Source: Chryseobacterium vrystaatense
GTDB taxonomy: Bacteria > Bacteroidota > Bacteroidia > Flavobacteriales > Weeksellaceae
Direction: 5' to 3'
DNA: 64,000 nt
NCBI RefSeq assembly: GCF_000737765.1
Contig: NZ_JPRI01000007.1
Coordinates: 124,001-188,000, forward strand
Of this stretch, positions 47,027-55,579 are shown one piece after another. How positions within the stretch are numbered: position 1 is the first letter of the stretch; each line of letters begins with the position of its first letter. A program made the translations under genes and the position numbers. Below the pieces are notes generated by a model that saw only the letters and a list, made by a program, of their open reading frames with translations, did no database searches and had not been told where the DNA came from.

Positions 47027-48382
47027 ATGAATTTAAACCAGATTTACACGAATCAGCGTACAGGGAATAACCCACATACTAAGGCTTCAAGAACTGATTT
47101 TCAGAGAGATTTCGACAGAATTATATTCTCTTCGGCATTCAGAAGGCTGCAGAATAAGACCCAGGTTTTTCCTCTTCCCGGAAGTGTTTTTGTACACAAC
47201 AGGCTGACGCACTCGCTGGAAGTTTCGTCAGTAGGGCGTAGTTTGGGAAGTATTATAGGAGAATTTATCTTTGATACTTATAAAAATGACCTCACAGAAG
47301 ATTCCAAAAACTTCTATCTTCATAATTTAGGAAATGTGATTGCCGCTGCATGTTTATGTCATGATGTAGGAAATCCAGCATTCGGACATTCAGGGGAAGA
47401 TGCCATTGCCAGCTATTTTGAAAGAAATGAAAAAGACCTGAAGCAGAAGTTCAATGAAAAAGAATGGGCGGATCTGGTGAATTTTGAGGGAAATGCCAAT
47501 GCGATAAGAGTTCTGGCTCAACGTCAGCAGGGAAAAGATGAAGGAGGAATTCAGCTGACTTTTTCTACACTGGCCAGTATAGCAAAATATCCATGTGAAG
47601 CTGTGGCCAAGAAAAAAGGAATCATCCACAGAAAAAAATTCGGGTTTTTCCAGAATGAAAAAGATATCTTCCTGGAAATTGCAAAAGCAACACATTTAAT
47701 TGTCGAAAACGAAGAACCTTATATATTCAAAAGACATCCTTTCGTATGGCTTGTGGAAGCAGCTGATGACATCTGCTATAATATTATTGATATGGAAGAT
47801 GCCCACAGATTGGGAATCGTATCCACGTCAGACTGCGAAAACCTGTTCTTTGAACTGATCAGATCCGAAAGCAGCGATATGGATAAGGTGAAAAATAAGC
47901 TGGCTTCCATTTCCAATGAAAATGAGAAAATTTCCTATCTGAGAGCGAAAGCCATTAATGCGCTGATCAACAAATCCCTTGAGATTTATAAGCATAATTT
48001 TGAAACTATTCTTCAGGGAAATCTGGACAATGGACTTCTGGATATTTATAAATCCGAAAACCGTGCCCTGCAGGATATCGAAGCATTCTCCATCGAAAAG
48101 ATCTACAATCACAAAGCCGTAGTAGAAATTGAAAATGCCGGATATAATGTAATGTATGAGCTTCTTGACCATTTTATTCCTTCCATTCTGAAACCTGAAG
48201 ACGAAAGAAAATCTTATGATAAAAAAGCACTGAAGCTCCTGCCGAAACAGTTTGTTTATGAAGAAGGAACAGACTACCAGAAGGTGCTTGGCGTCATTGA
48301 TTTTGTATCAGGAATGACAGATAATTTCGCAACCGATCTTTACCGAAAAATTAAAGGAATTGATATAGGAATGACCGTGTAA
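47027..48382 (+). CDS. dgt: Deoxyguanosine triphosphate triphosphohydrolase
   Basis: A 451-residue HD-domain dNTPase (dGTP to deoxyguanosine and triphosphate). The start is MNLNQIYTNQRTGNN, with RTDFQRDFDRIIFSSAFRRLQNKTQVF and the HD metal motif at NRLTHSLEVSSVG and LCHDVGNPAFGHSGE. Length is normal. A -7 element TAATTTTG occupies 47012-47019, so the mRNA may be nearly leaderless; ATG at 47024 is 1 codon earlier and equally possible. It closes with a perfect palindromic terminator at 48477-48510. The product controls the dNTP pool. Confidence 0.95.
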   Translation: MNLNQIYTNQRTGNNPHTKASRTDFQRDFDRIIFSSAFRRLQNKTQVFPLPGSVFVHNRLTHSLEVSSVGRSLGSIIGEFIFDTYKNDLTEDSKNFYLHNLGNVIAAACLCHDVGNPAFGHSGEDAIASYFERNEKDLKQKFNEKEWADLVNFEGNANAIRVLAQRQQGKDEGGIQLTFSTLASIAKYPCEAVAKKKGIIHRKKFGFFQNEKDIFLEIAKATHLIVENEEPYIFKRHPFVWLVEAADDICYNIIDMEDAHRLGIVSTSDCENLFFELIRSESSDMDKVKNKLASISNENEKISYLRAKAINALINKSLEIYKHNFETILQGNLDNGLLDIYKSENRALQDIEAFSIEKIYNHKAVVEIENAGYNVMYELLDHFIPSILKPEDERKSYDKKALKLLPKQFVYEEGTDYQKVLGVIDFVSGMTDNFATDLYRKIKGIDIGMTV

Positions 48383-48476
48383 AATATCAGGATACAACCC
48401 AGTCAATTTCATCTCTTGGAAGATTCAGAAAGGGAAAATGACTTTTATATCTGTATGAAATTTAGAGTATTAAAAA

Positions 48477-48510
48477 ATGATAAAAGCGGGCTTTAGCCCG
48501 CTTTTATCAT
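48477..48510 (+). terminator. Perfect palindromic terminator of dgt
   Basis: A 15-bp stem (ATGATAAAAGCGGGC with its complement) and a 4-base loop (TTTA). It separates dgt from the convergent Fur-type regulator and contains the GGGCTTTAGCCC core. Confidence 0.85.
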
Positions 48511-48555
48511 TGATGCATCCGATCTGTATCAGATCGGACATATAATTCCTGAACA

Positions 48556-48936
48556 TTACTGACAGTTTGGACATATTCCGGAGACTGTCAGATTGATCTT
48601 ATGAACCTTATAGCTTACAGGTAATTTAATTTTCGGTTCCACATCCTCTACACACGTCACTGTCTTACACTGTTCACAGCTGAAATGCAGGTGATCGTGA
48701 TGGTGGATTTCCGTGGTGCAGGTATGACATTCCGCGTACTTTATGGTGCCGTCAATATCTACTACTTTATGGATGATGCCTTCATCCATTAATCGTTCAA
48801 GTACTCTATAAGTGGTTACGCGGTCGCAGAGTCCATCCAATAGAACCTGCAATTCCGCATGAGACAAAGCAACTCCGGATTCGTGGATGAGCCTTGTTAT
48901 TTCTTTTCTCGCTATTGTATTTCTAGACTGTTTCAT
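48556..48936 (-). CDS. Fur-family metalloregulator of the lanthipeptide cluster
   Basis: A 126-residue Fur/Zur/PerR-family repressor. The winged helix covers about residues 1-70, with the recognition helix in CDRVTTYRVLERLMDEG. The C-terminal metal region contains a His cluster (residues 78-84, HHHDHLH) and two CxxC pairs, Cys87/Cys90 and Cys122/Cys125, that should hold structural zinc. Which metal it senses cannot be told from the sequence; the His cluster fits Zur or Fur. I set the start at ATG 48936; a further TTG at 48987 lies inside a predicted operator. It is divergent from the ABC ATPase gene and inferred to control the cluster. Confidence 0.87.
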   Translation of the reverse strand: MKQSRNTIARKEITRLIHESGVALSHAELQVLLDGLCDRVTTYRVLERLMDEGIIHKVVDIDGTIKYAECHTCTTEIHHHDHLHFSCEQCKTVTCVEDVEPKIKLPVSYKVHKINLTVSGICPNCQ

Positions 48937-48965
48937 GATTTCTGAATAAATTTCAATATAATTAA

Positions 48966-49018
48966 TGCCATATTGTTGCAGTAACAAATATAATCTTTAT
49001 TTTTGAAACATTATTGCA
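48966..49018. promoter_or_regulatory. Two inferred Fur-type operators and the ATPase promoter
   Basis: TGCCATATTGTTGCA (48966-48980) and TGAAACATTATTGCA (49004-49018) each match TGCAAC-N3-GTTGCA at 10 of 12 half-site positions and lie 38 bases apart. Between them TATTTTTG (48998-49005) is an exact -7 element for the ATPase gene, and the second operator begins on its last two bases. The region also holds the regulator's own promoter on the other strand, which suggests autoregulation. Confidence 0.7.
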
Positions 49019-49062
49019 TTAAAGAAAGCGATAGAGCATATAAATCAAACACTATATAGGTT

Positions 49063-49764
49063 ATGATCAGGATTGAAAATACTAGTAAATCATACAACGG
49101 GAAACAGGCTGTGACAGGGCTTTCCTTATCAGTAAAAAGGGGTGAGATCTATGGACTTCTCGGTCCGAATGGAGCAGGAAAATCCACGACAATGAATATG
49201 CTGCTGGGTTTCTTACAACCCGATTCGGGAATAACACTCCTTGATGGGATTGATACTGGTGCAGAAGCAAAAAAGGCAAGAGCTATAACAGGTTACATTC
49301 CTGAAAATGTGAATCTTTATCCCTATTTAACGGGGCTGGAGAATCTTTATTATTTCTGCAAACTGGCAGGTAAAAATTACAGTACAGAAGAACTTTCCGA
49401 TATTCTTACCGGTTGCGGACTTCAAAAAGATTCACATCATAAGAAAGCAGGAGCTTACTCCAAAGGAATGCGCCAGAAAGTAGGTATTGCCATTGCCTAT
49501 GCAAAACAGGCAAGGGTGTATTTATTGGATGAACCGGCAAGTGGTCTGGATCCTCTGGCCAGTAATGAACTTTCTGCTTTACTGAAAAAACTGGCGGAAG
49601 AAGGTGCTGCCATACTCATGGCATCTCATGATATTTTCAGGGTCAGAGAAACCTGCAGCCGTATTGGAATTCTTAAAAGCGGGATTTTAGTCAAAGAAAT
49701 GAATACATCGGGAGTAACGGCAGGGGAGCTAGAGACGATATATCTGAATTATATGCAGGGCTGA
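49063..49764 (+). CDS. ABC-2-type transporter ATP-binding protein
   Basis: A 233-residue ATPase. Walker A is GPNGAGKST, the signature is YSKGMRQKVGIAIAYAK, and Walker B is YLLDEPASGLDPLA. It starts MIRIENTSKSYNGKQAV. It lies 246 bases upstream of two permease genes with which it should form one exporter, and that gap contains its own promoter with two predicted operators. The cargo is unknown; a role in self-protection or metal-related export is inferred from the cluster. Confidence 0.92.
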   Translation: MIRIENTSKSYNGKQAVTGLSLSVKRGEIYGLLGPNGAGKSTTMNMLLGFLQPDSGITLLDGIDTGAEAKKARAITGYIPENVNLYPYLTGLENLYYFCKLAGKNYSTEELSDILTGCGLQKDSHHKKAGAYSKGMRQKVGIAIAYAKQARVYLLDEPASGLDPLASNELSALLKKLAEEGAAILMASHDIFRVRETCSRIGILKSGILVKEMNTSGVTAGELETIYLNYMQG

Positions 49765-49850
49765 TTCTGTTGGGTATCCTTAATTGTTCTTCCTAATTCA
49801 CACAAATTTTATCCTCATTATTGAAGCAAAAAAAATATTAAATTATTTAA

Positions 49851-49903
49851 TGCAACAATAGTGCATTATTTAAAAATATGATTACTTTTGCTACAATGTT
49901 GCA
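49851..49903 (+). promoter_or_regulatory. Two inferred Fur-type operators and the permease promoter
   Basis: TGCAACAATAGTGCA (49851-49865, 10 of 12) and TGCTACAATGTTGCA (49889-49903, 11 of 12) are 38 bases apart, the same spacing as at 49.0 kb. The -7 element TACTTTTG occupies 49883-49890, and the second operator again begins on its last two bases, so the two promoters share one geometry. Confidence 0.7.
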
Positions 49904-50010
49904 ATAGCTGTTTTAGAAAAGCTATTTTATTCTGTTTCCTTATTACGTATGAGATTATTGAAGTTCAGATTAAAAGAGTATTGCAGGGTGAAATGATCAA
50001 AAGTGAATGA

Positions 50011-51429
50011 ATGACTGATTTAAAGATAACGTTTTTAGTGGCTAAACATGAGTTTAGAGCGTTTCAGGAAAATGGGCTGAAAATATTTGTACTGTTTTAT
50101 GTGCTGATGGTTTTGGGAGTTTGGGGAAGCAATTATGTACAGCTTAATATTTCTTCTGTTAAAAACAGAGAAGCTAAGGAAGCTATTGATAAAGAATGGA
50201 AAGATCAGGACCGGAGCAATCACAGTGCCGCTCATTGGGGTACTTTCCTTTTTAAACCTGTAAGTTATCTTTCCCTTCTGGAATCGGGAACAGCCATTTA
50301 TTCTGAAAATTATTATAGAGTAGAGGCGCATAAGCGTCCACAGATACATTCTAACAGACTGCCGGATCTGGAGGCTTTTATGAGGAGACCAGACCTTAAT
50401 ACTGCATTCTTTTTTCAATGGTTGATGCCATTATTTGTTATTGGTTTAGGATTTTCGTGCATCTCATCCGAACGGGAGAAAGGGTTTTTGAAACTCTTGT
50501 CCGTGCAGGGTGCTTCTTTGGGACATCTGGTCTGCGGAAAATTCATAGCACTTTATCTGGCAGTTCTGTTATTTACCGTTCCTCCATTCGCTGTTATTTT
50601 GACAGGTCTGGTTTTTGAAAACGAACCTTTCAACCATTTGGTGAGGGCCTTATGCTGGTTCAGTTTATATGCTGTCTATTTCTTTCTTATTTGTGGAGTG
50701 GTTCTCTTAATCTCTGTTTTCAGCCGCTCGTCGTGGTCTTCGCTGATGACGAATATTACCGTGTGGATTCTTTGTATTCTTCTTATTCCAAAATTCAGCA
50801 GCTCAGCAGCAGACGGTACATACCCGCTTCCTTCCTACCATGAATTTGAACATAACATCAAAACAGGGTTCGACAAAGGACTCGGTGATGATGGCACTTA
50901 CACGGTAAGATCTGAAATGTATCTGAATAAACATCTCAATCAGTTTAATGCCAAGACAATCAATGAACTGCCGGAAAATATCCGTTTTGCTCTTGATCTG
51001 ATACAGGCTGAAGCATATGAAAATAAAGTGAATCGTTTGTATTCCGGACAGATTGAAAGAAAATTTGAACAGCAGCAGCAGTTAATGGATTATATGGGAA
51101 TTATCAATCCGTTTATTGCGGTACGACAATTATCTATGGGCTTTACCGGAACTGATGTGTACCATCACATAGATTTTTTCAACAAAGCTGAGCTCTATAG
51201 AAATGATATGATGAACAGGTTGAATAAAAGAGAATTACAGCTTGCTGTTTCAGATCAGAACCACGAAAGCAATAGAAACTTCTACAAAAGCCTTCCGGAC
51301 TTTCATTATGAATATCCGACTGCCGGAGATGTGATCCTGCATCATATCATTTCGGTTTTGTCATTGCTGTTCTGGATGATCCTTTTGATGCTGTCCTTCA
51401 GATTTATTATTAAACGAAATAATTTTTAA
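50011..51429 (+). CDS. ABC-2-type permease, DUF3526-like (first)
   Basis: A 472-residue membrane protein with one N-terminal transmembrane helix (about 25-45), then a long extracytoplasmic loop region, and a cluster of six or so hydrophobic segments between residues 130-270 plus a last one at about 445-468. The ERGKGFLKLL-type motif (SSEREKGFLKLLSVQG) is typical of DUF3526/ABC-2 permeases. It is followed after 4 bases by a second, similar permease. The pair should assemble with the ATPase encoded just upstream. Cargo unknown. Confidence 0.85.
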   Translation: MTDLKITFLVAKHEFRAFQENGLKIFVLFYVLMVLGVWGSNYVQLNISSVKNREAKEAIDKEWKDQDRSNHSAAHWGTFLFKPVSYLSLLESGTAIYSENYYRVEAHKRPQIHSNRLPDLEAFMRRPDLNTAFFFQWLMPLFVIGLGFSCISSEREKGFLKLLSVQGASLGHLVCGKFIALYLAVLLFTVPPFAVILTGLVFENEPFNHLVRALCWFSLYAVYFFLICGVVLLISVFSRSSWSSLMTNITVWILCILLIPKFSSSAADGTYPLPSYHEFEHNIKTGFDKGLGDDGTYTVRSEMYLNKHLNQFNAKTINELPENIRFALDLIQAEAYENKVNRLYSGQIERKFEQQQQLMDYMGIINPFIAVRQLSMGFTGTDVYHHIDFFNKAELYRNDMMNRLNKRELQLAVSDQNHESNRNFYKSLPDFHYEYPTAGDVILHHIISVLSLLFWMILLMLSFRFIIKRNNF

Positions 51430-51433
51430 ACCA

Positions 51434-52903
51434 ATGAAGGATAATTTTAAGTCAATGAAGGATAAGATGATGCTGTTAGTATACGAATGGAAACATATTT
51501 CCCGGCAGCCCGCGGTGTGGATCCTGTTTTTTTTCTTCTTTGTAATTGGAGGTTACGCCATTTATTCAGGAAATGTATTGACGCGAAAGAAACTGGCTGC
51601 GATTGAGGAGGCAAAGAAAGAATTCGCCAAAGATTATCATACTGCGCTTAAAGCTTTTGCAGATACTGGAAGTGTAGACAAGAAACAGCAGGCGGACAAT
51701 GCAGGGAATCCATACGTTATCGATTACAGATATCCACGTATTGCTTATGATAGGCCGTATCCTTTAACGGGTCTGGCAGCTGGCATAAAAGATATCACTC
51801 CGGTTACAGAAAAGGTAAATTATTATATAGATTATGCCGTTATAGACAGAGAAATGATCAATCCTTCCATACTCTTTGAGGGGAGGTTAGACCTGGTATA
51901 TGTCAATTTGTATTTAATACCGTTGCTAATCATTGTTTTGGTGTACAACACGATCTCTTCGGAAAAAGAAAAGGGAATCAGTAATCTTTTGATCGTTCAG
52001 GGAGGGAGCTTAAAACGGATCCTTTTTGGAAAACTTCTGACCCGTCTGATCATGGTTTTTTGGGCATCTTTAATTTTGAATGCTTTGGGCATGGTGCTTT
52101 CTCCGTCAGGTTTTCCATCGGCAAAGGATGCTTTTCTTTGGTTCTTTTTACTGTTCTCGTATTGTGTTCTCTGGATATCTATTGGTTTTGTGATTATCTC
52201 TCTGGATAGAAACAGTGTGTTCAGCTTGTTTTCTTGCATGGGATCATGGATTTTTTTACTACTTCTTTTACCATTGATTATTAACAAGACGGCACAATGG
52301 CAGCATCCTTCTGATCTTAAACTTCTGGACCTTGAAGAAAAAGACAGACACATCAGTGATGAAGTATGGGCTATGAAACCTAAAATGGTGGTCGGCAGTT
52401 TTTACCGAAACTTTCCGGGATATGCCCCAGCGTATCGTCCTGCAGATACCCTTGATAATCAAAATGATGCTTTTTTTGCAGGATATTATGACATCAAACA
52501 AAACCGGATGAAAAGAGTCATCGATTCTTTATGGGATGGAGATAAAAAAGCTAATCAAACCGCATACCGGCTCATCAGATATAATCCTGTTCAAAGTACA
52601 GAACACCTTTTTACCCTTTTAGCACGCACAAGCCGCTCAGACTATTCAGACTATAAACAGGACGTCAGCGATTTCCAACGCAGATGGCAGACTTATTTCT
52701 ATGACAGGGTTTTCTCGATCAAAAACGGAAAAAGAACACTGTCTAAATTCTCACCTGAAGAACTGAAAAAACTACCCGTTTTTACCATTAAACATCATGA
52801 AGTCAGAACAGCAGAATTCATTTATGGTATGTTGTTTCTGTGGCTTGTAAGTATAGTTTGTTGGGCCGGAGGATTATTAATGATCAGAAAATTTAAACAA
52901 TAA
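51434..52903 (+). CDS. ABC-2-type permease, DUF3526-like (second)
   Basis: A 489-residue permease with the same layout as its neighbour: a first transmembrane helix at about residues 28-46, a loop of about 110 residues, a membrane cluster (about 160-285), then a large soluble domain and a final helix near 465-482. The SSEKEKGISNLLIVQG segment parallels that of the first permease, so the two arose by duplication. It starts 4 bases after the first permease and 11 bases before the TonB receptor gene, indicating one operon. Confidence 0.85.
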   Translation: MKDNFKSMKDKMMLLVYEWKHISRQPAVWILFFFFFVIGGYAIYSGNVLTRKKLAAIEEAKKEFAKDYHTALKAFADTGSVDKKQQADNAGNPYVIDYRYPRIAYDRPYPLTGLAAGIKDITPVTEKVNYYIDYAVIDREMINPSILFEGRLDLVYVNLYLIPLLIIVLVYNTISSEKEKGISNLLIVQGGSLKRILFGKLLTRLIMVFWASLILNALGMVLSPSGFPSAKDAFLWFFLLFSYCVLWISIGFVIISLDRNSVFSLFSCMGSWIFLLLLLPLIINKTAQWQHPSDLKLLDLEEKDRHISDEVWAMKPKMVVGSFYRNFPGYAPAYRPADTLDNQNDAFFAGYYDIKQNRMKRVIDSLWDGDKKANQTAYRLIRYNPVQSTEHLFTLLARTSRSDYSDYKQDVSDFQRRWQTYFYDRVFSIKNGKRTLSKFSPEELKKLPVFTIKHHEVRTAEFIYGMLFLWLVSIVCWAGGLLMIRKFKQ

Positions 52904-52914
52904 ATATTGAAAAA

Positions 52915-55104
52915 ATGAAGAAAAATTACGTCCTGCTGACAGCAGCCCTTTTGGGGACGTTTTCTTTGGTCCGGGCGCAGGAAAAGAAAGATTCTCTGTC
53001 TGCAAAGAATATCGATGAAGTAGTATTAACCGCCATGAAGCAGATCAAAACAGACAGTCTTTCCGGAAATCTGAAACGGAATGACAGGCTGCTGGAAATT
53101 CCTCAGAATATTGTGAGTATTAAAAGCAACCTGCTCAATCTTCAGGGCGCGTTTGATGTTCAGGATGCGCTTAGGAATGTAAGCGGGATTTATATCGGCG
53201 ATGCTACCGGAGCAGGGAATGTCTTTGCAGGAACCTACAATACACAGTTAAGAGGATTTAGTCCAGTCAGTACTTTCAGGAATGGATTGCCTTCTTTTGC
53301 CGGGGGGCTTTCGCAGGAAGATGTTGCTTTAATAGAGCAGGTGGACGTCATCAAAGGGCCGGCCGGATTTATCAATTCGATGGGAACCGGTGGCGGATCT
53401 TTGAATATCAATACGAAAGCTCCCCGGTCCGTCCGAATTGGTGAAGCCAATATAGCGGCAGGAAGTTTTGGATTCTACCGGGCTGCTGTGGATCTGGGAA
53501 GTGCTGTAAAAGACAAAGGGTTCTCTTTTAGATTTAATGCTGCTTATGAGTCACAGGGGTATTATGCTGATTATGCAAAACGGCGGAAATTTGTAGTTGC
53601 CCCTGTTATTCAATATAATATCAGTAAAAATACATTCTTTCTGGCGGAGTGGAATATGATCCTGGGAAGAGCGCTGGAATCAAGTAATTTTATTCAGTAT
53701 GAAACAGAAACTACGGTACAGAAACATCCGTGGAAGGCTAATTATCAGGGTGATCCAAACCTACCCACTTCCAGGCTTAATGAACATTACGGAAGATTGG
53801 TGTTCCATCATAACTTTAATGACCGTTGGAAAATAGTTTCGCAGTCTTCCATTAAAAGTACACCATTGGACCAGTGGAGCCTTTTGGGAGGGACGGCCAG
53901 CTACAATCCGCCAATGTTTGATGACGAAGGCAATGCACTCCGTTCCAGTTTCAGAAATAAACAAAAATATCTTACCTATAATACGCAGCTCTTTGTAAGC
54001 GGAAGCTACAACATCACTCCAAATATTGTTCATACAGTACTTGCCGGAGCAGATTTTAACAGCAGCAAAAGTGATACAGAACATATTCAGGGAGCTCATG
54101 AATTTGTCTTTAACCGAAACCTTCTGAACTATGGGATAGACCGTGATCTGCTGATTGAGCCCGAAACGGATGATCAGATTGATTATACTACGTCGAAAGA
54201 TAAAACGTTAGGAGGCTATGTATACAATAATTTTAAATTCTGGAACCGGCTGTTTGTTGATGCAGGATTCAGGTACAGTAAAAACACGCGGGACCGCTAT
54301 CTTAAAGGACCGTATAATCCGGACGGTGAAAACAAAACTTTTAGACATCATGCATTCAATCCCAGGGTTGGGGTAACGTATATGATTCAGAAAAATTTCG
54401 CTGCCTACTTCTCGTATGATCAAAGTTTTGATCCTATGGCGGGAACCGATCCGCAGGGTAAAGAATGGAAACCTCTGGAAAGCTATAATACGGAAATTGG
54501 GCTGAAAAAGGATTGGTTTGAAGGACTGTTATCCACTTCAGTGAGTGCGTACAGAATTATCAGGAACAATTCATTCTCGCAAAATCCTGCCACCGGACTT
54601 ATGACCCAGCTTAATCAGGTAAGAAATAAAGGAATCGAGATCGATGTGATCGGTTCTGTTTATCCCAATATCACGCTGACGGCCAATTATTCATATATCA
54701 ATTCTGTATACTCAAAAGATCCGTACGCGTCGGAGCTTGTTGGGCAAAGGTTTTCAAGTGTGCCGAGACATCAGATCAACACATGGGTAATGTACAAATT
54801 CCAGAAGGGAAAACTCAACGGACTTTCTCTGGCGTTGGGGGAGACGGCTGCATTAGTCCGCGAAACAGACGTGCCCGGAGTGCGTATTCCCGATTTTGTA
54901 AAATTTGATGCCAGCATCATGTACCAATATAAAAAGTGGTTTGTCCGCGGGATTTTAGATAATCTGCTGAATAAACGATATATCACCGATGGAAATGTAA
55001 ATGCGAGATATAACGCAGACTGGACTGCGGTAGTAGGAGAGAGGTGGATGTACAAAGAAAGTAATCCCTTCAATTTTAAATTGCAGTTCGGGATTAAATT
55101 TTAA
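52915..55104 (+). CDS. TonB-dependent outer-membrane receptor, siderophore type
   Basis: A 729-residue receptor with a Sec signal (MKKNYVLLTAALLGTFSLVRAQ) and a likely TonB-box region after it. The plug domain covers about residues 50-180 (RNVSGIYIGDATGAGN, VDVIKGPAGFINS) and the 22-strand barrel follows, ending in the aromatic FNFKLQFGIKF. It is of the FhuA-like siderophore class, not of the SusC class. It is the last gene of the permease operon and directly precedes the lanthipeptide precursor. Import of the exported peptide, or of a metal complex, is a reasonable inference; ordinary siderophore uptake cannot be excluded. Confidence 0.9.
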   Translation: MKKNYVLLTAALLGTFSLVRAQEKKDSLSAKNIDEVVLTAMKQIKTDSLSGNLKRNDRLLEIPQNIVSIKSNLLNLQGAFDVQDALRNVSGIYIGDATGAGNVFAGTYNTQLRGFSPVSTFRNGLPSFAGGLSQEDVALIEQVDVIKGPAGFINSMGTGGGSLNINTKAPRSVRIGEANIAAGSFGFYRAAVDLGSAVKDKGFSFRFNAAYESQGYYADYAKRRKFVVAPVIQYNISKNTFFLAEWNMILGRALESSNFIQYETETTVQKHPWKANYQGDPNLPTSRLNEHYGRLVFHHNFNDRWKIVSQSSIKSTPLDQWSLLGGTASYNPPMFDDEGNALRSSFRNKQKYLTYNTQLFVSGSYNITPNIVHTVLAGADFNSSKSDTEHIQGAHEFVFNRNLLNYGIDRDLLIEPETDDQIDYTTSKDKTLGGYVYNNFKFWNRLFVDAGFRYSKNTRDRYLKGPYNPDGENKTFRHHAFNPRVGVTYMIQKNFAAYFSYDQSFDPMAGTDPQGKEWKPLESYNTEIGLKKDWFEGLLSTSVSAYRIIRNNSFSQNPATGLMTQLNQVRNKGIEIDVIGSVYPNITLTANYSYINSVYSKDPYASELVGQRFSSVPRHQINTWVMYKFQKGKLNGLSLALGETAALVRETDVPGVRIPDFVKFDASIMYQYKKWFVRGILDNLLNKRYITDGNVNARYNADWTAVVGERWMYKESNPFNFKLQFGIKF

Positions 55105-55112
55105 CATTTAAA

Positions 55113-55127
55113 TGCAACTTTGTTGCA
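55113..55127 (+). promoter_or_regulatory. Inferred Fur-type operator in front of the precursor gene
   Basis: TGCAACTTTGTTGCA is a perfect match (12 of 12) to the cluster's inverted repeat. It overlaps a TTTG that could serve as -33 and lies 10 bases before TATCTTTA (55138-55145), a one-mismatch -7 element. It argues that the precursor has its own promoter and that ATG 55207, not the earlier TTG/ATG at 55135, is the start. Confidence 0.7.
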
Positions 55128-55206
55128 ATAAAAAATGTATCTTTACAACAAGGGAAAGCCGAAAACCTTAAAAAGAGTAGGCCCAATTAAAAAATGTTTT
55201 ATTATT

Positions 55207-55401
55207 ATGGAAAACAAGAAAAAATTAAAACTTAACATCGAAGATCTTAAGATTGAAAGCTTCGTAACAGCTCTGGACAAAGATTTGTCTGCGAAATTAC
55301 AGGGTGGTTTAGGAATTTCTCCTGCAGGAGAACATGATCATCCTACTCATACAATAAAAACTCAGGACAGACTTCACGTTTGCGGAACTGTTCAGTGTTA
55401 A
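55207..55401 (+). CDS. Class I lanthipeptide precursor with double-Gly leader and His-rich core
   Basis: A 64-residue precursor. Residues 1-34 are the leader: a Lys-rich start (MENKKKLKLNIEDLKIES), a helix, and the cleavage site LQGG (31-34). The core of 30 residues has Ser38, Thr47, Thr49, Thr52 and Thr61 for dehydration and only two Cys, Cys59 and Cys64, so at most two rings. It also holds four His (43, 45, 48, 57) and three acidic residues, a metal-binding-like composition. It is convergent to the modification operon. Ring pattern and activity are unknown. It is too short and divergent for simple homology; assignment rests on context, leader and the Cys/Ser/Thr pattern. Confidence 0.85.
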   Translation: MENKKKLKLNIEDLKIESFVTALDKDLSAKLQGGLGISPAGEHDHPTHTIKTQDRLHVCGTVQC

Positions 55402-55421
55402 TTCGGGAAAGAGAATTTCAG

Positions 55422-55452
55422 GGCTGCTTTATTCGTAAAGCAGCCTTTTTTT
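55422..55452 (+). terminator. Terminator of the precursor gene
   Basis: A 10-bp stem (GGCTGCTTTA with TAAAGCAGCC) closed by a TTCG tetraloop and seven T. A stable UUCG loop suggests a well-protected 3' end and high transcript level. Confidence 0.9.
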
Positions 55453-55579
55453 GTACCTTGAATTTCCGTCACAAAAGCCGTAAAGTTTTAATATCCTTTT
55501 AACTCCAGTGAATCTTCGATTTTTGTTTTACATAAAATAGTTTACACAAATCTTTTGTAGGATAATTTTATTTCCTTTG

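Noticed and set aside
48937..48987. TTG start that would lengthen the Fur-type regulator
   Set aside because: It lies inside a predicted operator; ATG 48936 gives the usual length of about 126 residues.
51434..52903. Pseudogene by duplication of the first permease
   Set aside because: The second permease is intact and its motifs are preserved; the pair is a normal two-permease arrangement.
55135..55206. Longer lanthipeptide precursor starting at 55135
   Set aside because: That start lies at or upstream of the likely -7 element and adds 24 basic residues unlike class I leaders; ATG 55207 gives a normal leader.
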